Part shown: one piece after another, positions 26,852-37,687 of the stretch
How the letters are laid out: each line of letters begins with the position of its first letter
Position numbering within the stretch: the first letter of the stretch is position 1
Assembly: GCF_001717955.1 (NCBI RefSeq)
Contig: NZ_CP014168.1
Span: 4,495,501 to 4,559,500 of the forward strand
Reading direction: 5' to 3'
DNA: 64,000 nucleotides
Source of the DNA: Sphingomonas panacis
GTDB lineage: Bacteria; Pseudomonadota; Alphaproteobacteria; Sphingomonadales; Sphingomonadaceae
Position numbers and translations under genes: made by a program
Notes under the pieces: model-generated
Seen by the model: only the letters and a program-made list of their open reading frames with translations
Databases searched by the model: none
What the model was told of the DNA's origin: nothing

Positions 26852-26952
26852 CGTTGATCGGTCGGTGAGATGGCGTGGCCGCCCAATTCGTCGGCCACGC
26901 GTTTCCCTCCGGAGACCCATGCCTTCGATCACGGCGTGCCGCGCCCGCGGGT

Positions 26953-27396
26953 CTAGGATCGCTCCGCTTGCTTTCGCCATCGCGCGGGCGTCATTCCGAT
27001 CGCTTTGCCGAACGCATTGGTGAAATGGGCCTGATCGGAGAAGCCGCAATCAAGGGCGATCTGGGCCAACGGCAATTCACTGTTCGCGAGCAGGGATTGC
27101 GCTCTGGCGACGCGTCTTCCTAGGAACCATGCATAGGGGGCCACCCCGACCGTATTCGCGAACGCTCGGACGAAATAGGCCGGGGACAGCCGGCACATGC
27201 AGGCGAGCTCGGCGATTTGCAGCGGTTCGGAAAGATTCCCGAGCATGAAGCTCTTCGCGCAGCCGACCTGCCAAGGCGCAAGCAAGGGTCGATGTTCGGA
27301 GCGAGATCTGGGCGGATGCTTTCCGCTCCCAATCCCGTCCGGCGTCACCGGGAAGGATGGATACCTAACCGTGGCTACGGCCGCGGTCATACGCAC
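26953..27396 (-). CDS. AraC-type DNA-binding protein, lacking a sensor domain
   Basis: A 147-residue protein whose residues ~45-145 hold the two AraC helix-turn-helices: LQIAELACMCRLSPAYFVRA and PLAQIALDCGFSDQAHFTNA, with FGKAIGMTPARWRKQ at the end. Typical AraC regulators carry a 150-200-residue sensor in front; here there are only ~40 residues. It could be a natural single-domain regulator or a 5'-truncated gene; the first residues have no recognised similarity, and 329 bp with no gene follow upstream. Confidence 0.75.
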   Translation of the reverse strand: MRMTAAVATVRYPSFPVTPDGIGSGKHPPRSRSEHRPLLAPWQVGCAKSFMLGNLSEPLQIAELACMCRLSPAYFVRAFANTVGVAPYAWFLGRRVARAQSLLANSELPLAQIALDCGFSDQAHFTNAFGKAIGMTPARWRKQAERS

Positions 27397-27725
27397 TTTG
27401 TCGCCATGGCGCCCCCCCGTACTTGGGAGGCAGGGTTCCGCGCCGTGGGAGTTAGGCGCACTGCCTCATCGACCACCGCCCGGAAGCAGACGACAGGATG
27501 CACATGCCTGCGCTTTGCCTTGGAAGGAGGTCCGTCAATTCCCGAGGCCGAGACACATCGGATAGGCCAAGGGCGCCCTCCTTCGAGAAAAATATGCCTT
27601 CGTCCATCAAGGATTGGGCCGATAACTAAGGCCAACGCAACCCGGTCCGAGATCAGCTATGATCTCGAACGCGTGTTACGCGAAGCCGGCGGCATCGAAG
27701 GCGGACGGGGCTGGCACAGGTTACG
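27397..27725. other. Intergenic stretch, nothing recognised
   Basis: Divergent region between the AraC-like and AlkB-like genes. Open frames on both strands (for example minus 27387-27635) show no family features or RBSs. It could include lost N-terminal sequence of the AraC gene, but no sensor-domain similarity is seen. Confidence 0.3.
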
Positions 27726-28295
27726 ATGATGGCTGACCTGTTCGATGCCCCGGTCGTTCCGGGGCTGGCCACGCGGCCAACGATCGTATCGGCCGAGGAA
27801 GAGGCTTCCCTCATTGCCAAGATCGATGCCGAGGGCCTCAGCCCTTTCCGGTTTCAGCAATGGACCGGCAAGCGCCTGACCCGGTCGTTCGGCTGGAGCT
27901 ATGATTTCGAGAGCGGGCGGTTCACGCCCACCGATCCCCTGCCGGACTGGCTTGAGCCAGTGAAGGCGCGGGCCGCCGCCTTCGCCAGCCTCGGGCCCGA
28001 TCAGCTCGTCCAGGCCTTGTTGATACGCTACGATCCCGGTGCAGGCATCGGCTGGCATAAGGACCGGCCGGTGTTCGAGCATGTCATCGGCATCTCACTC
28101 GGCCACGGCGCCACGCTGCGGTTGCGCCAGCGGACCGCCGACGGGTTCGCGCGCGCTGAAGCCGAGCTTGCGCCTCGGTCGATTTATCATCTTGCCGGGG
28201 AGGTTCGCCATCAATGGGAGCACAGCATTGCACCGATGGAGGTGCCGCGCTGGTCGATCACCTTCCGCAGCCTGCGCGATGGAGACGCACCATAA
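27726..28295 (+). CDS. AlkB-like 2-oxoglutarate/Fe(II)-dependent dioxygenase
   Basis: A 189-residue AlkB-family protein. The iron ligands HxD appear in GWHKDRP and the distal His in RHQWEHS, with the 2-oxoglutarate-binding Arg in RWSITFRSL. The substrate-lid strand (QALLIRYDPGAGIGWHKD) matches bacterial short AlkB homologues, which remove alkyl lesions from DNA or RNA. Start ATG 27726, with a second ATG next. No ada gene is adjacent. Confidence 0.85.
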   Translation: MMADLFDAPVVPGLATRPTIVSAEEEASLIAKIDAEGLSPFRFQQWTGKRLTRSFGWSYDFESGRFTPTDPLPDWLEPVKARAAAFASLGPDQLVQALLIRYDPGAGIGWHKDRPVFEHVIGISLGHGATLRLRQRTADGFARAEAELAPRSIYHLAGEVRHQWEHSIAPMEVPRWSITFRSLRDGDAP

Positions 28296-28385
28296 TCCTT
28301 TTTCCACAGCGACTTGGCGAATTGAATCTGGTGACGGCGGCCCTACATCACGCCTATCGTTCGACAACGGAAAGGAGGTGGTCGA

Positions 28386-28460
28386 ATGTCTCATTGTCCA
28401 ACGCCGACTGCGGCGACTGAGGTGAGCATGGCCTCCACCGCGGGGGTCCGGCTCGTCTGA
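28386..28460 (+). CDS. 24-residue leader-like small ORF
   Basis: ATG 28386 follows AAAGGAGGTG with GGAGG (28374-28378) 7 nt upstream, one of the best Shine-Dalgarno matches in the window. The peptide is MSHCPTPTAATEVSMASTAG then VRLV, ending TGA 28458-28460. It has no hydrophobic segment. It sits inside the candidate structured RNA and ends before the terminator hairpin, as leader peptides do. No run of a single amino acid codon that would point to a specific attenuator is seen. Confidence 0.5.
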   Translation: MSHCPTPTAATEVSMASTAGVRLV

Positions 28461-28487
28461 GTTGGCCGCGAAGGCAAGACAATGGAA

Positions 28488-28520
28488 GGGCAGTCCCGTA
28501 AGGGGCGGCCTTTCGTTTTT
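28488..28520 (+). terminator. Rho-independent-type terminator
   Basis: GGCxGxCCC (28489-28497) pairs across the loop GTAA with GGGxCxGCC (28502-28510), with wobble or mismatch at two positions, and is followed by TTTCGTTTTT (28511-28520). It lies 40 bp before the start of the gene at 28561. Confidence 0.65.
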
Positions 28521-28560
28521 AGGTTGGTCGCCATGCCACGCTCCTCTTATTCAGATCCGG

Positions 28561-29025
28561 ATGATCGAATCCGCCACCCATTCAGCAGCCCGCACCATCC
28601 TGGCATCGCCTCGGGCGATCTATCGCGCCTTCCTCGATCCTGAGACCGTTGGTTCCTGGCGGCCGCCGAAGGGAATGAGCGCCAAGATCTTTCACTTCGA
28701 TCCGCGAACGGGTGGCGGCTATCGGATGGCGTTCATCTACGACGATGCCGAGACCGGAAAAGGCAAGTCGACTGCTGACGCTGATATCTTCGAAGGGCGG
28801 TTCGTCGAGCTGGTTCCAGAAGAGAAGATCGTCGAGGCAGTGACCTTCGAGAGCGCGGATTCGGCGTTCGGCGGCACGATGACGATTACCACCCGGCTCA
28901 CGCCCGTGCGCGACGGCACGAAGGTCACGTTTGTCGCCCAGAATGTACCGGCCGGAATCAGCGAGGCAGACCATAAAGCCGGCATGGAGTCGACGCTGAA
29001 GAACCTCGCCAACCTGCTTGAGTGA
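28561..29025 (+). CDS. SRPBCC/AHSA1-domain protein
   Basis: A 154-residue protein from ATG 28561; a longer frame back to 28462 runs through the terminator and is rejected. It opens IESATHSAARTILASPRAIY and contains WRPPKGMSAKIFHFDPRTGG, the pattern of the AHSA1 (Hsp90 activator-like) branch of the START/Bet v 1 fold, which binds hydrophobic ligands. The end (ADHKAGMESTLKNLANLLE) is the usual C-terminal helix. Function unknown. The IS21 element inserts 87 bp after its stop without touching it. Confidence 0.85.
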   Translation: MIESATHSAARTILASPRAIYRAFLDPETVGSWRPPKGMSAKIFHFDPRTGGGYRMAFIYDDAETGKGKSTADADIFEGRFVELVPEEKIVEAVTFESADSAFGGTMTITTRLTPVRDGTKVTFVAQNVPAGISEADHKAGMESTLKNLANLLE

Positions 29026-29106
29026 AACCACGGTGACGCGGAGTTCTTTCGACATGGTGGTGCTTCTCGATCTAGAAGCCTCCTCGCTCGCTGAGCGCAT
29101 CTGGGG

Positions 29107-29112
29107 GTCGAG
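29107..29112. repeat. IS21 target-site duplication, left copy
   Basis: GTCGAG directly abutting the left inverted repeat; the identical right copy is at 31691-31696. Confidence 0.75.
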
Positions 29113-29160
29113 TGCCGCGCGGCGATGAAGGTGAGACAGCAGCGTCAATCAAGATGAGAC

Positions 29161-29215
29161 TCCGTTTGAGCCTGTCGGCGTAGGGCGTAGCCCGCAGCCG
29201 ACAGGCTCAAACGGA
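29161..29215. repeat. Long perfect hairpin upstream of istA
   Basis: TCCGTTTGAGCCTGTCGGC (29161-29179) is the exact reverse complement of 29197-29215, with a further GGGC/GCCC pairing inside the 17-nt loop. It directly follows the left IS21 inverted repeat and precedes istA by 69 bp. As RNA it would form a very stable stem, perhaps a block against transcription entering from outside, or a binding site. Confidence 0.75.
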
Positions 29216-29272
29216 AGCCCTTTCGAAGGGCTTTGGTGGTCGTGGCCGACCTACATCCGGGTTTTTCCGTGA

Positions 29273-31551
<2,279 letters not shown>

Positions 31552-31709
31552 GACACCCCTGTCGCGGAGCGGCGATCAACTCCAATCTCGGCTTGCATTG
31601 CCTGTCGCGCCGCGACAATCTCGATCCCGTCACGGCCTCAGAGTCTCATCCTGATCGCCGCTAATGTCTCACCCAGATCGCCGCGCGATAGTCGAGGTTG
31701 GTTGAGCGT

Positions 31710-31871
31710 TCATGGATTGGATCCGGCGCTATACCGCCCGTGCCCTACGCGTACGAGCAGGCCTTCGTCGCACATCGGGGAGAGGTAGCAGCGAGGTACG
31801 CCAATGCTGGCAAGATCCTTCGTCCGAACCACCCCTCGTCGCCGGGCAAGTGCGACCGCGCGTTCTCTCAA
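31710..31871 (-). pseudogene. N-terminal fragment of an AbiEi-type antitoxin/regulator
   Basis: Reading leftward from TTG 31871: LRERAVALARRRGVVRTKDL, then ASIGVPRCYLSPMCDEGLLV and RVGHGRYS, the winged-helix opening of AbiEi-family antitoxins of type IV toxin-antitoxin systems. The match stops at the place where a normal protein runs on for 150+ residues; a stop codon follows at 31710. No AbiEii nucleotidyltransferase toxin is seen nearby. It lies 20 bp from the IS21 right end, but its truncation is not caused by that insertion, since its own stop precedes it. Confidence 0.55.
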
Positions 31872-32546
31872 CGAAGGTTGAGGACCGCCCTCCGATCTGA
31901 CCCGTTCAGCCCTATCGCGTTCGCGCTTCCGAATGCCACCTGTAGGCTGTCGGGGAGCCGGAAGCGGCGAATCGGAGGCAAAAACGGTGGCTTCGTCGGA
32001 CTGTGTAAATAAGGATCTGCTTGCTGAAGCACGGAAGCGTGATAGGGTTTTCCTCGCCTCGTCGGATGCGAAAAGCAAAATTGTTTTAGACGTATCCTGA
32101 GATGGGAGCCATTTCGAAACATCCGAGCCAGCTAGCCCCGCTGGCGGCTCGGAAGTTCGGTTTCGGAGCGATATTTTTTCAAACATCTCAAATGGTTCTC
32201 GGGAAGGTGCTGGAGAGCTGTCCGTTCGCCCGTCCGCTGTTCGGAGCCAACAGAATCAAAGCGACGTTTTACCGTTTTGCGACTGTAGGTTAATGTCGGG
32301 TGCCTTCCTCGCGGCGATCGCTGCGAACTCGCAGCCTCCGTTCGGTAAGTGCGCGCGGTTGCCAGACCGTCCGGATCGGGCCGCGTAGAAAGACCGCCTG
32401 AGGAGGCGGGGTCGACGTGATCTGAACGCAACCCTCGGCAGGGCCTTGGTTCCGATCGGCGCACGACCGGGTCGCCAGATAGGTAGCGCCGACCCGAAGG
32501 CGGGACTAAAGCGCGTCGAAGCGCCAAAGGCTAAGACAGGAAACCA
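31872..32546. other. Gene-poor stretch between IS21 and the second ECF locus
   Basis: About 675 bp without a supported gene. Open frames on both strands (for example minus 31710-32186 and minus 32256-33254) lack RBSs and family features; the latter lies antisense to the sigma gene. AT content rises near 32000-32300. The promoter for the operon beginning at 32547 should lie near its right end. Confidence 0.4.
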
Positions 32547-33062
32547 ATGGACCCGAGTGGCCTTGAGGCCGTGTTTCTGCAAAACCGGGAGAAGCTGCTC
32601 GGGTTCCTGCGCGCGCACGGCGCAGGCGATTCGGCTGAGGATCTGCTGCACGAACTCTGGCTTCGAGTGCGCAATGCGCAGAACGGTCCCGTCGCTGAGC
32701 CGATATCCTACCTGTACCGCGCGGCCAACAATCTCATGCTCGATCGGTACCGCTCGCAACGTCAGAGCCTGCTGCGCGAGCGGGAATGGAGCGACTCGAA
32801 TGGCGCGACCGTGCCTGGTCGCTCGGACGAGCCCGCAGGGGAACGTGTGCTCATCGCTCGCGCTCGTCTGAACCGCGTGCAGGCCGCGCTTGCTGCGCTC
32901 GGGCCGCGGATCGAACGCACATTTCGGCGGCACCGGCTCGATGGCGTGCCGCAGCGCGACATCGCCGCCGAGATCGGCGTCAGCCTCAGCACCGTCGAGA
33001 GCGATCTGCGCAAGGCCACCCGCGCGCTGATGGATGTGAAAAGGACGCTGGATGAGGAATGA
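32547..33062 (+). CDS. FecI-type ECF RNA polymerase sigma factor (second locus)
   Basis: A 171-residue sigma-70 ECF protein. Region 2: SAEDLLHELWLRVRNAQNG and ISYLYRAANNLMLDRYRSQR. Region 4: LGPRIERTFRRHRLDGVPQR, followed by DIAAEIGVSLSTVESDLRKA. A FecR gene follows at 33108 and a TonB receptor at 34055, so it belongs to the cell-surface signalling group. It differs clearly from the sigma at 12692, so the two loci are not a recent duplication. Its targets likely include the six-gene string downstream. Confidence 0.9.
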   Translation: MDPSGLEAVFLQNREKLLGFLRAHGAGDSAEDLLHELWLRVRNAQNGPVAEPISYLYRAANNLMLDRYRSQRQSLLREREWSDSNGATVPGRSDEPAGERVLIARARLNRVQAALAALGPRIERTFRRHRLDGVPQRDIAAEIGVSLSTVESDLRKATRALMDVKRTLDEE

Positions 33063-33107
33063 GGCGTCAAGGTTCGTGCCGTTCGACTCCGTCTTAGGTG
33101 GAAGATC

Positions 33108-34058
33108 ATGATTGACCACACCTCCCCGGACGCCGATCGGACCACCCAGGAAGCCGTCGCATGGCTGGTGCGGACCGGTGACCCGGACTTCACCGACTGG
33201 GCGACTTTCGAGACCTGGCTCTCGGCCGCGCCGGGAAATGCCGATGCGTACCATGCCGCCGCCGCCGCCGAGGCAGAGATGGTAGCGGTCCTCGCCAGCA
33301 CCTCACGGCCGATCGCGGTGGAGCAGATACGGCGCCCGTTTAGGCGCAGGGCCGCGCCCTGGGCCGGCGCGGCGCTGGCGGCCTCGCTGATCGCGGTCGT
33401 CACCTATCGCGCGGAGCGGCCCGTGCCCGCACCGCTGGTCTACGAGACCGCGCCGGGAGCCCAGCGCAGCATCACGCTGACCGACGGAAGCCGCGTTGTC
33501 CTCAATGGCGGAACCCGCCTGATCGTCGACAGCACCACACAGCGCAGCCTGACGCTCGCGCGCGGCGAAGCGCTGTTCACGGTCCGCCATGATGCCGCGA
33601 CGCCATTCCGTGTCCGCGTCGGAGATGCCGACGTGATCGACGTCGGCACGCGCTTCGACATGGTGCGCGACGGCGACACAACGCGCGTGGCGGTATCCGA
33701 AGGGGCAATCGACTGGCAACGTGGCGGCGATGCGGTGCGGGTCGTTGCCGGGCGCGCCCTGCACGCACGCGACGGCTCGCCGGACGTCGCCTTGAGCGCT
33801 GCCGTGCCAGGCGCGATCGGCGGCTGGTCGCGGGGCCAAATCGAGTATGACGGCGCGTCTCTCGCGGAGGTCGCCGGCGACCTGTCGCGCGCACTCGGGG
33901 TTGCCGTCACGGTCGATGACGCGGTCGCGCACCAGACGATGCGCGGCGTGGTTCAGCTCAATGGCGGGGCGGATGCGGTCCTTCCTCGCGTCGCCGCGCT
34001 GGCTGGCGTGCGGGCAAGGCGCGCGGGCAATCATTGGAGGTTGCTCGCTTCACCGTGA
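33108..34058 (+). CDS. FecR-type anti-sigma factor (second locus)
   Basis: A 316-residue protein. Cytoplasmic part: TQEAVAWLVRTGDPDFTDWA and FETWLSAAPGNADAYHAAAA, typical of FecR N-termini. A membrane helix lies near residues 85-105 (GAALAASLIAVVTY), then the periplasmic FecR domain (GAQRSITLTDGSRVVLNGGT; ALFTVRHDAATPFRVRVGDA) and a C-terminal STN-like tail (LGVAVTVDDAVAHQTMRGVV). It should hold the sigma factor inactive until the receptor signals. Its stop overlaps the receptor start (GTGA). Confidence 0.9.
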   Translation: MIDHTSPDADRTTQEAVAWLVRTGDPDFTDWATFETWLSAAPGNADAYHAAAAAEAEMVAVLASTSRPIAVEQIRRPFRRRAAPWAGAALAASLIAVVTYRAERPVPAPLVYETAPGAQRSITLTDGSRVVLNGGTRLIVDSTTQRSLTLARGEALFTVRHDAATPFRVRVGDADVIDVGTRFDMVRDGDTTRVAVSEGAIDWQRGGDAVRVVAGRALHARDGSPDVALSAAVPGAIGGWSRGQIEYDGASLAEVAGDLSRALGVAVTVDDAVAHQTMRGVVQLNGGADAVLPRVAALAGVRARRAGNHWRLLASP

Positions 34059-36436
34059 CCGCAGCGCGCACCGTGATCCTGATCGCAGCCCTCTGCGCCG
34101 GCGCGCCCGCCTTGGCCGCCGGAGCGCCGACGTACGACCTGCCCGCAGGCAGGCTCGCCGATGTGATACCGCTGCTCGGCCGAAGAGCGCAGATCAGCAT
34201 ATCGGTCGCAGATGCCACGCTGTGGCAGCGGCGCGTCCCAAAGGTCACCGTCGGGCCCACGCTCGCGGCGACGTTTCGCCGAATGTTGGCGGGAACGGGT
34301 ACGCAGGCGGTCGAAGTGGCGTCAGGCGTCTGGCGCATCAAGACCGCCCCGCCTCGCGCCGGTAACGGGGAGCAGGTCGCGCATTCGCAGCCTGTCCCGG
34401 ACGCGCCGCCAGCCGACATCGTCGTCACCGCCAGCAAGCGCGACCTCGCGCTGCGCGACTATGCCGGGTCCGTCTCGGTGGTGAGCGGCGCCGATCTCAC
34501 CTTTGGCGGCGCAGGAGGCACTGACGCGCTGCTGTCGAGGCTCGCCACCGTGTCCTCCACCTACCTCGGCGCGGGCCGCAACAAACTGTTCATCCGCGGC
34601 ATCGCCGATTCGAGCTTCACCGGACCGACCCAGGCGACCGTCGGCCAGTACATTGGCGACGCGCGGCTCACCTACAATGCTCCCGACCCAGATCTCCGGC
34701 TTTACGACGTGCAGTCGGTCGAGGTTCTGGAGGGGCCGCAAGGCACGCTCTACGGCGCGGGGTCGCTGGGCGGCATCATCCGCACCGTGCCCAACGCACC
34801 GCTGCTCAACGTCACGGGCGGCTCCATGTTGAGCGGGGTGTCGGCGACGCAGCACGGCCAGCCGAGCGGCGATCTGGCGGCGGCGATCAATCTGCCCGTC
34901 GCGGGCGAACACGCCGCGCTCCGGCTGGTCGGCTACGGCGTCAGCGACGGTGGCTACATCGACAATCCGCTGCGCCACCGCGACGACATCAACCGCACCA
35001 GCATCGCTGGCGGGCGCGCCACGCTCCGCGTGGTGGCGGGCGACGGATGGGTTGTCGACCTTGGCGGCATAGTCCAGCAGACGTGGGGTGACGACAGCCA
35101 GTACGCCGATGCCGGTGGCCCACGGCTCGAGCGCGCCAGTGCCATACCCGAAGGGTTCGACGCGTTCTACGCGCTCGGCGACCTGGTGGTGGCGAAGGAT
35201 CTCGGCTCGCTTCGCTTCCGATCGACCACCGCCCTCGTCGCGCAGCGGCTGGACGAACGCTACGACGCGACACCGCCCGGTGGCGTGCCGCAGGTGTTCG
35301 AGCAGCGTAACCACACCGATCTCGTCTCCCACGAGACGCGGTTGTGGCAGCCACTCGGCGATCACGTCGGTTGGGTTCTGGGTGCGAGCGTCATCCACAA
35401 CGCGACCCGGCTGAGCCGCACATTAGGGGCGCCAGACTCGCCGGTGCCGGTCACCGGAGTCGAGAACCGTGTGACCGAACTCACGTTCTATGGTGAGGCC
35501 AGCTACCGGCTGGCGCCGTGGCTCACACTTACCGGAGGCGGTCGGCTGTCCCATACCGCCTTGTCGGGCGCCGCCACCGATCCGCTACCGGCTCCATCAC
35601 TCTTCGCGACGCTGGCACGCAGCGCGATCGTCGCCGACCGTGACACGACCCGGCTCCTCCCGTCGGCGGCCCTGCTGGCGACACCAGTGGACCGGTTGAG
35701 CCTCTACCTTCGATATCAGGAGGGGTTCCGACCGGGTGGCCTGGCGAGCGACTCCGGCTTCGTGCGCCGATTCAAAGGGGATCGCGTCTCGACGGTGGAA
35801 GGAGGGCTGCGCTACGGCACGCCCGGCCTCGACCCGCTCGACCTGGCGCTCACCGTCTCGCACACCCGGTGGAACGACATACAGGCGGACTTCCTCGACG
35901 CATCCGGCCTCCCCTCCACGGACAACATCGGCAACGGACGGATCTGGTCAGCCGCGCTGAGCGGCGGCTGGAGGCCACTGCCCGAATGGCGTGTCGATGC
36001 CTCCTTCGCCTTCAACGATGGCCGGGTGACCGAGCCGAGCGCACGATACGCGGCCTTCCTGAGGTTCGCGGCGGCGAGCGTCGGCGGCATCGACCGCATC
36101 CCCAACGTCGCGCGGGTGACGGGGCGGCTCGGGGTCGACTGGCAGCACCCCCTGCGCGGTGACCTTTCGCTTCATGTCGCCGGTTGGGGGCGCTACATCG
36201 GCCGCTCCCGCATCGGCGTGGGGCCGGTGCTCGGCGCCGAACAGGGCGAATATGCCGACAGCGCGCTCACCGCACGCATCGGAACACCGGCGATGGGACT
36301 GACCCTCGGCGCCACCAACCTCGCGGACGCGATCGGCAATCGCTTTGCCCTCGGCACACCGTTCATCACTGGCCGATCGCAGATAACGCCCCTTCGCCCG
36401 CGCACCATCCGCCTCGGCTTCGATTTTTCGTTCTAA
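34055..36436 (+). CDS. TonB-dependent receptor with STN signalling domain (second locus)
   Basis: About 793 residues from GTG 34055, which overlaps the FecR stop (GTGA); a TTG at 34034 is an alternative. Signal peptide to about APALAAG; STN domain (TYDLPAGRLADVIPLLGRRA to ~residue 100); plug (PADIVVTASKRDLALRDYAG, then VEVLEGPQGTLYGAGSLGGI); barrel ending RLGFDFSF. The plug resembles the general TonB receptors of sphingomonads rather than ferric-siderophore types, so the ligand could be a glycan or other compound. The export/glucan genes follow 60 bp downstream. Confidence 0.9.
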   Translation: MTAARTVILIAALCAGAPALAAGAPTYDLPAGRLADVIPLLGRRAQISISVADATLWQRRVPKVTVGPTLAATFRRMLAGTGTQAVEVASGVWRIKTAPPRAGNGEQVAHSQPVPDAPPADIVVTASKRDLALRDYAGSVSVVSGADLTFGGAGGTDALLSRLATVSSTYLGAGRNKLFIRGIADSSFTGPTQATVGQYIGDARLTYNAPDPDLRLYDVQSVEVLEGPQGTLYGAGSLGGIIRTVPNAPLLNVTGGSMLSGVSATQHGQPSGDLAAAINLPVAGEHAALRLVGYGVSDGGYIDNPLRHRDDINRTSIAGGRATLRVVAGDGWVVDLGGIVQQTWGDDSQYADAGGPRLERASAIPEGFDAFYALGDLVVAKDLGSLRFRSTTALVAQRLDERYDATPPGGVPQVFEQRNHTDLVSHETRLWQPLGDHVGWVLGASVIHNATRLSRTLGAPDSPVPVTGVENRVTELTFYGEASYRLAPWLTLTGGGRLSHTALSGAATDPLPAPSLFATLARSAIVADRDTTRLLPSAALLATPVDRLSLYLRYQEGFRPGGLASDSGFVRRFKGDRVSTVEGGLRYGTPGLDPLDLALTVSHTRWNDIQADFLDASGLPSTDNIGNGRIWSAALSGGWRPLPEWRVDASFAFNDGRVTEPSARYAAFLRFAAASVGGIDRIPNVARVTGRLGVDWQHPLRGDLSLHVAGWGRYIGRSRIGVGPVLGAEQGEYADSALTARIGTPAMGLTLGATNLADAIGNRFALGTPFITGRSQITPLRPRTIRLGFDFSF

Positions 36437-36496
36437 GGACCAAGGCTCCGCCCGATTGCCTCCGTCATCGGACCAGGCGATCAGGAGAAATACGTA

Positions 36497-37687
36497 GTGA
36501 CCGTTCATGTCGATGCGCAGCGCCTGCGCGAGGATCGAGCGCCGCCGGGGCGCGATCCGTTGCCCTTTCCGCGCCGCCACGCCGCCGAGGGGACAGCGAC
36601 CTCGGAGCTGCCTCAGGCCGCGGACGCACCCGAACCGTCCTGGCTGGCCAAGCTGCTGCGCCGGCCGATGTTCGTCGCGGTCGTACTGATCCCCAATCTG
36701 CTCTCGATCCTGTATTTCGGCTGGCTGGCGTCGCCGGTCTACACGTCGAGCGCGTCGCTGCTGGTGCTGAACCCGAAGCAGAACGGCCCGAGCCTGTCGT
36801 CGCTGCTGTCGGGCGCGTCCGGCGACAGTTCCGAGCAGGGCGGCTACATCCTCAAGGAATACTTCAAATCGTGGGACGCCTTCAGCAGGCTGGAACCGCG
36901 GCTGAAGCTCGCCGACAACTTCACGACTGGGGATCTCGTCAGCCGCTTCGGCGGCTTCGCCACCGCGTTCCAGACCAGCGACGTCGCTCTATGGCGATAT
37001 CTGCAACGCAAGGTGGAGATCACCATCGACCAGAAGAGCGGTATCGTCTCGATGGATGTGGACGCCTACGATCCGGCCTACGCCCATCGTCTGGCGGCTG
37101 CGCTTCTCGCCGAAGCCGTCGCGCACATGGACAAGATGAACGACCAGCAGACCGGCGATTTCGTCAAGAACGCGGTCGCGCGCAAGGCCTCCATCGAGGC
37201 AGCTCTCCAGCGCGACCTCACCGCACTCGCCGCGTTCCGTAACCGGACTGGAACGTATGATCCGAAGGAACTCTACCTTTCCAACCTGGCGCTGATGAAC
37301 AGCCTGGCGTTGAAAGCGACCGAACTCAAGTCGCAGCGGGAGGCGGTCGCTGCGGCCACTCCGGGCAATCCACAGGCGGATAACCTCGCCACCGCGACGC
37401 AGTCGGTGCGCGGCGACATCGCGACCGCCGCCAGAACCTTCCCGGCGATGGCGCGAAGCTCGTCTCGCTACGAAAAGCTGCTCGTCAGCCGAGACAACAA
37501 CATCACTCTGCTGGCACAAGCCAACATGGCGGTGCAGGAGGCCCAGGCGAACGCGGAGAAGAACCGCTACTACCTCAATGTCATCAGCAACCCATCCGAG
37601 CCGATGACATCCGAGGGTCCGAAGCGGCTGACGTGGATCTGCGGCATTATGCTCGCCAGTCTCTTGCTCTGGGGGCTGCTGCGATGA
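36497..37687 (+). CDS. Polysaccharide export inner-membrane protein (KpsE/BexC/CtrB-like)
   Basis: A 396-residue protein from GTG 36497. A cytoplasmic Pro/Arg-rich N-terminus leads to a first membrane helix (FVAVVLIPNLLSILYFGWLA, residues ~60-80), a large periplasmic part with a long helical region (~200-350), and a second helix near the end (LTWICGIMLASLLLWGLL). This is the layout of the capsule-export PCP proteins KpsE, BexC and CtrB, which bridge inner and outer membrane. No ABC-transporter ATPase/permease (KpsT/KpsM) lies in the string. It overlaps the next gene by 4 bp. Confidence 0.85.
   Translation: MTVHVDAQRLREDRAPPGRDPLPFPRRHAAEGTATSELPQAADAPEPSWLAKLLRRPMFVAVVLIPNLLSILYFGWLASPVYTSSASLLVLNPKQNGPSLSSLLSGASGDSSEQGGYILKEYFKSWDAFSRLEPRLKLADNFTTGDLVSRFGGFATAFQTSDVALWRYLQRKVEITIDQKSGIVSMDVDAYDPAYAHRLAAALLAEAVAHMDKMNDQQTGDFVKNAVARKASIEAALQRDLTALAAFRNRTGTYDPKELYLSNLALMNSLALKATELKSQREAVAAATPGNPQADNLATATQSVRGDIATAARTFPAMARSSSRYEKLLVSRDNNITLLAQANMAVQEAQANAEKNRYYLNVISNPSEPMTSEGPKRLTWICGIMLASLLLWGLLR

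Larger units (their letters stand above)
28371..28520 (+). ncRNA. Candidate structured leader RNA with small ORF and terminator
   Basis: Between AlkB and the SRPBCC gene. CATTGTC (28392-28398) pairs with GACAATG (28478-28484), and inside it CAAC (28399-28402) with GTTG (28461-28464); a local hairpin GCCG-ACT-CGGC lies near 28403-28414. A terminator hairpin ends the segment. It encloses a 24-codon ORF with a strong Shine-Dalgarno. The arrangement resembles a leader-peptide attenuator for the gene at 28561 or a dual-function small RNA. Neither is a family that I can name. Confidence 0.45.

Noticed and set aside
28462..28560. 33-codon extension of the SRPBCC gene
   Set aside because: It would translate through a terminator hairpin and T-tract; ATG 28561 begins the domain cleanly.
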